In this document: positions 7,030 through 7,465 of the stretch, one piece after another
Layout: each line of letters begins with the position of its first letter
How positions within the stretch are numbered: the first letter of the stretch is position 1
DNA from: Treponema sp.
GTDB lineage: Bacteria > Spirochaetota > Spirochaetia > Treponematales > Breznakiellaceae
Direction of reading: 5' to 3'
DNA length: 7,465 nt
Assembly: GCA_031283905.1 (NCBI GenBank)
Contig: JAITAW010000031.1
Location: forward strand, 1-7,465
Position numbers and translations under genes: made by a program
Notes under the pieces: generated by a model
What the model saw: the letters and a program-made list of their open reading frames with translations, nothing else
Databases searched by the model: none
What the model was told of the DNA's origin: nothing

Positions 7030-7057
7030 TTTCCGGAAGGATCGCCTCCCTATTCAT
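6866..7057 (-). CDS. Doubtful small ORF, 63 aa, no known family
   Basis: An ATG at 7055-7057 lies one codon after an in-frame TAA and runs 63 codons to TGA at 6866-6868, in the same direction as yajC and ending 118 bp before it. The middle (AEIRRLKRRMNETMAAVRVL) is basic and helix-prone, and the end is Cys/Gly-rich. The ribosome binding site is poor (GGGAA at best). I recognise no family. It overlaps the + strand frame at 6823-7029, so at most one of the two is likely to be real. Confidence 0.2.
   Translation of the reverse strand: MNREAILPEITSLQTPLAGSKNPAEIRRLKRRMNETMAAVRVLGKTHLMSAQSRTCGGDVCGV
6963..6989. repeat. Three-arm inverted repeat with mutually exclusive stems
   Basis: CGGCG at 6963-6967 can pair with CGCCG at 6975-6979. 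That same arm begins a perfect odd-centred 15-bp palindrome, CGCCGAATTTCGGCG, at 6975-6989. The middle arm can pair left or right but not both, the geometry of an attenuator-like switch. No T-run or leader peptide confirms such a role. Confidence 0.5.
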
Positions 7058-7128
7058 TACTTATTCCCACCCGCCCGCCTTGCCGCTGTTCACCTGTCCC
7101 GGCGAATATGAATTATTACTCCGCCCCG

Positions 7129-7141
7129 CAACGTAACGTTG
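7129..7141. repeat. Perfect 13-bp palindrome
   Basis: CAACGTAACGTTG is a perfect palindrome around a single central A. It has no room for an RNA loop, so a dimeric DNA-binding protein site is a more natural reading than a hairpin. The cognate protein is unknown. Confidence 0.4.
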
Positions 7142-7252
7142 TCGCCCGTTGTTTTGGCTGTTTACGATGGTTTTGCAGCCCGCATAAGGACTTTGTGAAG
7201 AAGCAAAGACCATGCTTGCAAAAATGTGGGTGGAGTGAGGCGTGGGAATGGA

Positions 7253-7276
7253 GCGTTCCCCGCTACGCTGGGGCGC
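7253..7276. repeat. G/C-rich hairpin
   Basis: GCG (7253-7255) pairs with CGC (7274-7276), CCCC (7258-7261) with GGGG (7270-7273), and GC with GC around a TAC loop (7264-7266). A TT and a single T are bulged. No T-run follows on either strand. Confidence 0.4.
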
Positions 7277-7340
7277 GGAAAGACCAAGACTTTATGATTA
7301 TTGAAATAACGGGTATCCTTATTCCGGCGGGATTAGGGAG

Positions 7341-7424
7341 CCGGGGCCGGTTGCCGCCCGGCGAGAGGCTGCGGCCCGTAAGGGCAGACCTCGCGCCCTA
7401 GAATAATCTTCAACCGGCCGCCGG
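7341..7424 (+). ncRNA. Candidate structured RNA or long imperfect palindrome, about 84 nt
   Basis: An outer 13-bp stem pairs 7341-7353 with 7411-7424, with only G7420 bulged. It encloses an inner stem 7360-7368 with 7389-7397 (eight pairs and one A-G mismatch), then CT/AG (7369-7370 with 7386-7387), then GCCC (7374-7377) with GGGC (7382-7385), capped by GTAA, a GNRA-type tetraloop on the + strand. The internal loop is 7354-7359 against 7398-7410. The + strand is favoured because the other strand's loop is TTAC. I cannot match it to a known RNA family. It could instead be a DNA-level palindromic element. Folding was done by eye. Confidence 0.35.
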
Positions 7425-7434
7425 ACGAACAGAT

Positions 7435-7463
7435 GCGGAACGCCGCCGCGGCGGCCTTACCGC
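7435..7463. repeat. Long G/C-rich hairpin containing a perfect 14-bp palindrome
   Basis: GCCGCCGCGGCGGC (7442-7455) is a perfect palindrome. It is extended by GCGGAA (7435-7440) pairing with TT-A-CCGC (7457-7463) across a C-C mismatch and one bulged A. The element sits 10 bases right of the 84-nt stem-loop and touches the window edge, so it may continue beyond it. Confidence 0.5.
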
Positions 7464-7465
7464 GG

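Larger units (their letters stand above)
6748..7465. other. Region upstream of yajC without a clear gene, rich in palindromes
   Basis: About 718 bp with no recognisable protein family in any frame. It holds two overlapping short frames on opposite strands (6823-7029 and 6866-7057), a dyad near the yajC start, and several perfect palindromes and long stems at 6963-6989, 7129-7141, 7253-7276, 7341-7424 and 7435-7463. No tRNA, rRNA, tmRNA or RNase P RNA signature was recognised. It presumably carries the operon promoter, but I could not place a convincing -35/-10 pair at a sensible distance from yajC. Confidence 0.7.

Noticed and set aside
7367..7390. The - strand reads GGTC...GCAGCC around a short stem, reminiscent of the conserved core of bacterial SRP RNA
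   Set aside because: The SRP core needs a GGAA-type (GNAR) tetraloop and an AGCA side of the symmetric loop. Here the loop on that strand is TTAC, and the spacing on the 5' side is short by about one base. I take it as chance similarity.
7108..7401. 97-codon + strand frame near the right edge
   Set aside because: Its downstream part runs through strong hairpins and most of the 84-nt stem-loop, its composition is irregular, no ribosome binding site precedes it, and no family is recognisable.

Overview
The window looks like a piece of a spirochaete chromosome, most likely a Treponema. The chemoreceptor's signalling tip and C-terminal helices closely resemble treponemal receptors as I remember them, and a yajC-secD-secF order fits that group. 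This is judged from memory of protein families; no database was searched.

Layout from left to right: (1) bases 1-1827, + strand, the 3' part of a methyl-accepting chemotaxis protein whose 5' end lies outside the window. (2) 1828-2363, a 536-bp gap between convergent genes with an A/T-rich low-complexity stretch, several weak hairpins and one copy of a 60-62 bp tandem repeat. (3) 2364-6747, all on the - strand and read right to left: yajC, secD, secF, ispH. The four genes are packed with a 4-base overlap, a 1-base overlap and a 3-base gap, so they very probably form one operon. (4) 6748-7465, about 718 bp upstream of yajC with no gene I can defend. It is rich in perfect palindromes and contains a long, well-paired stem-loop at 7341-7424 capped by a GTAA (GNRA-type) tetraloop.

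YajC, SecD and SecF are accessory subunits of the Sec translocon that assist late, proton-motive-force-dependent steps of protein export. IspH makes IPP/DMAPP at the end of the MEP isoprenoid pathway. It appears to depend on secF translation, because no ribosome binding site precedes its GTG start. The receptor gene is unrelated and convergently transcribed.

The most interesting items are the head-to-tail repeat at 2304-2425, whose right copy encodes the last ~20 residues and stop codon of IspH, and the structured non-coding sequence upstream of yajC. I found no mobile element with a transposase, CRISPR array, tRNA, rRNA or defence system.
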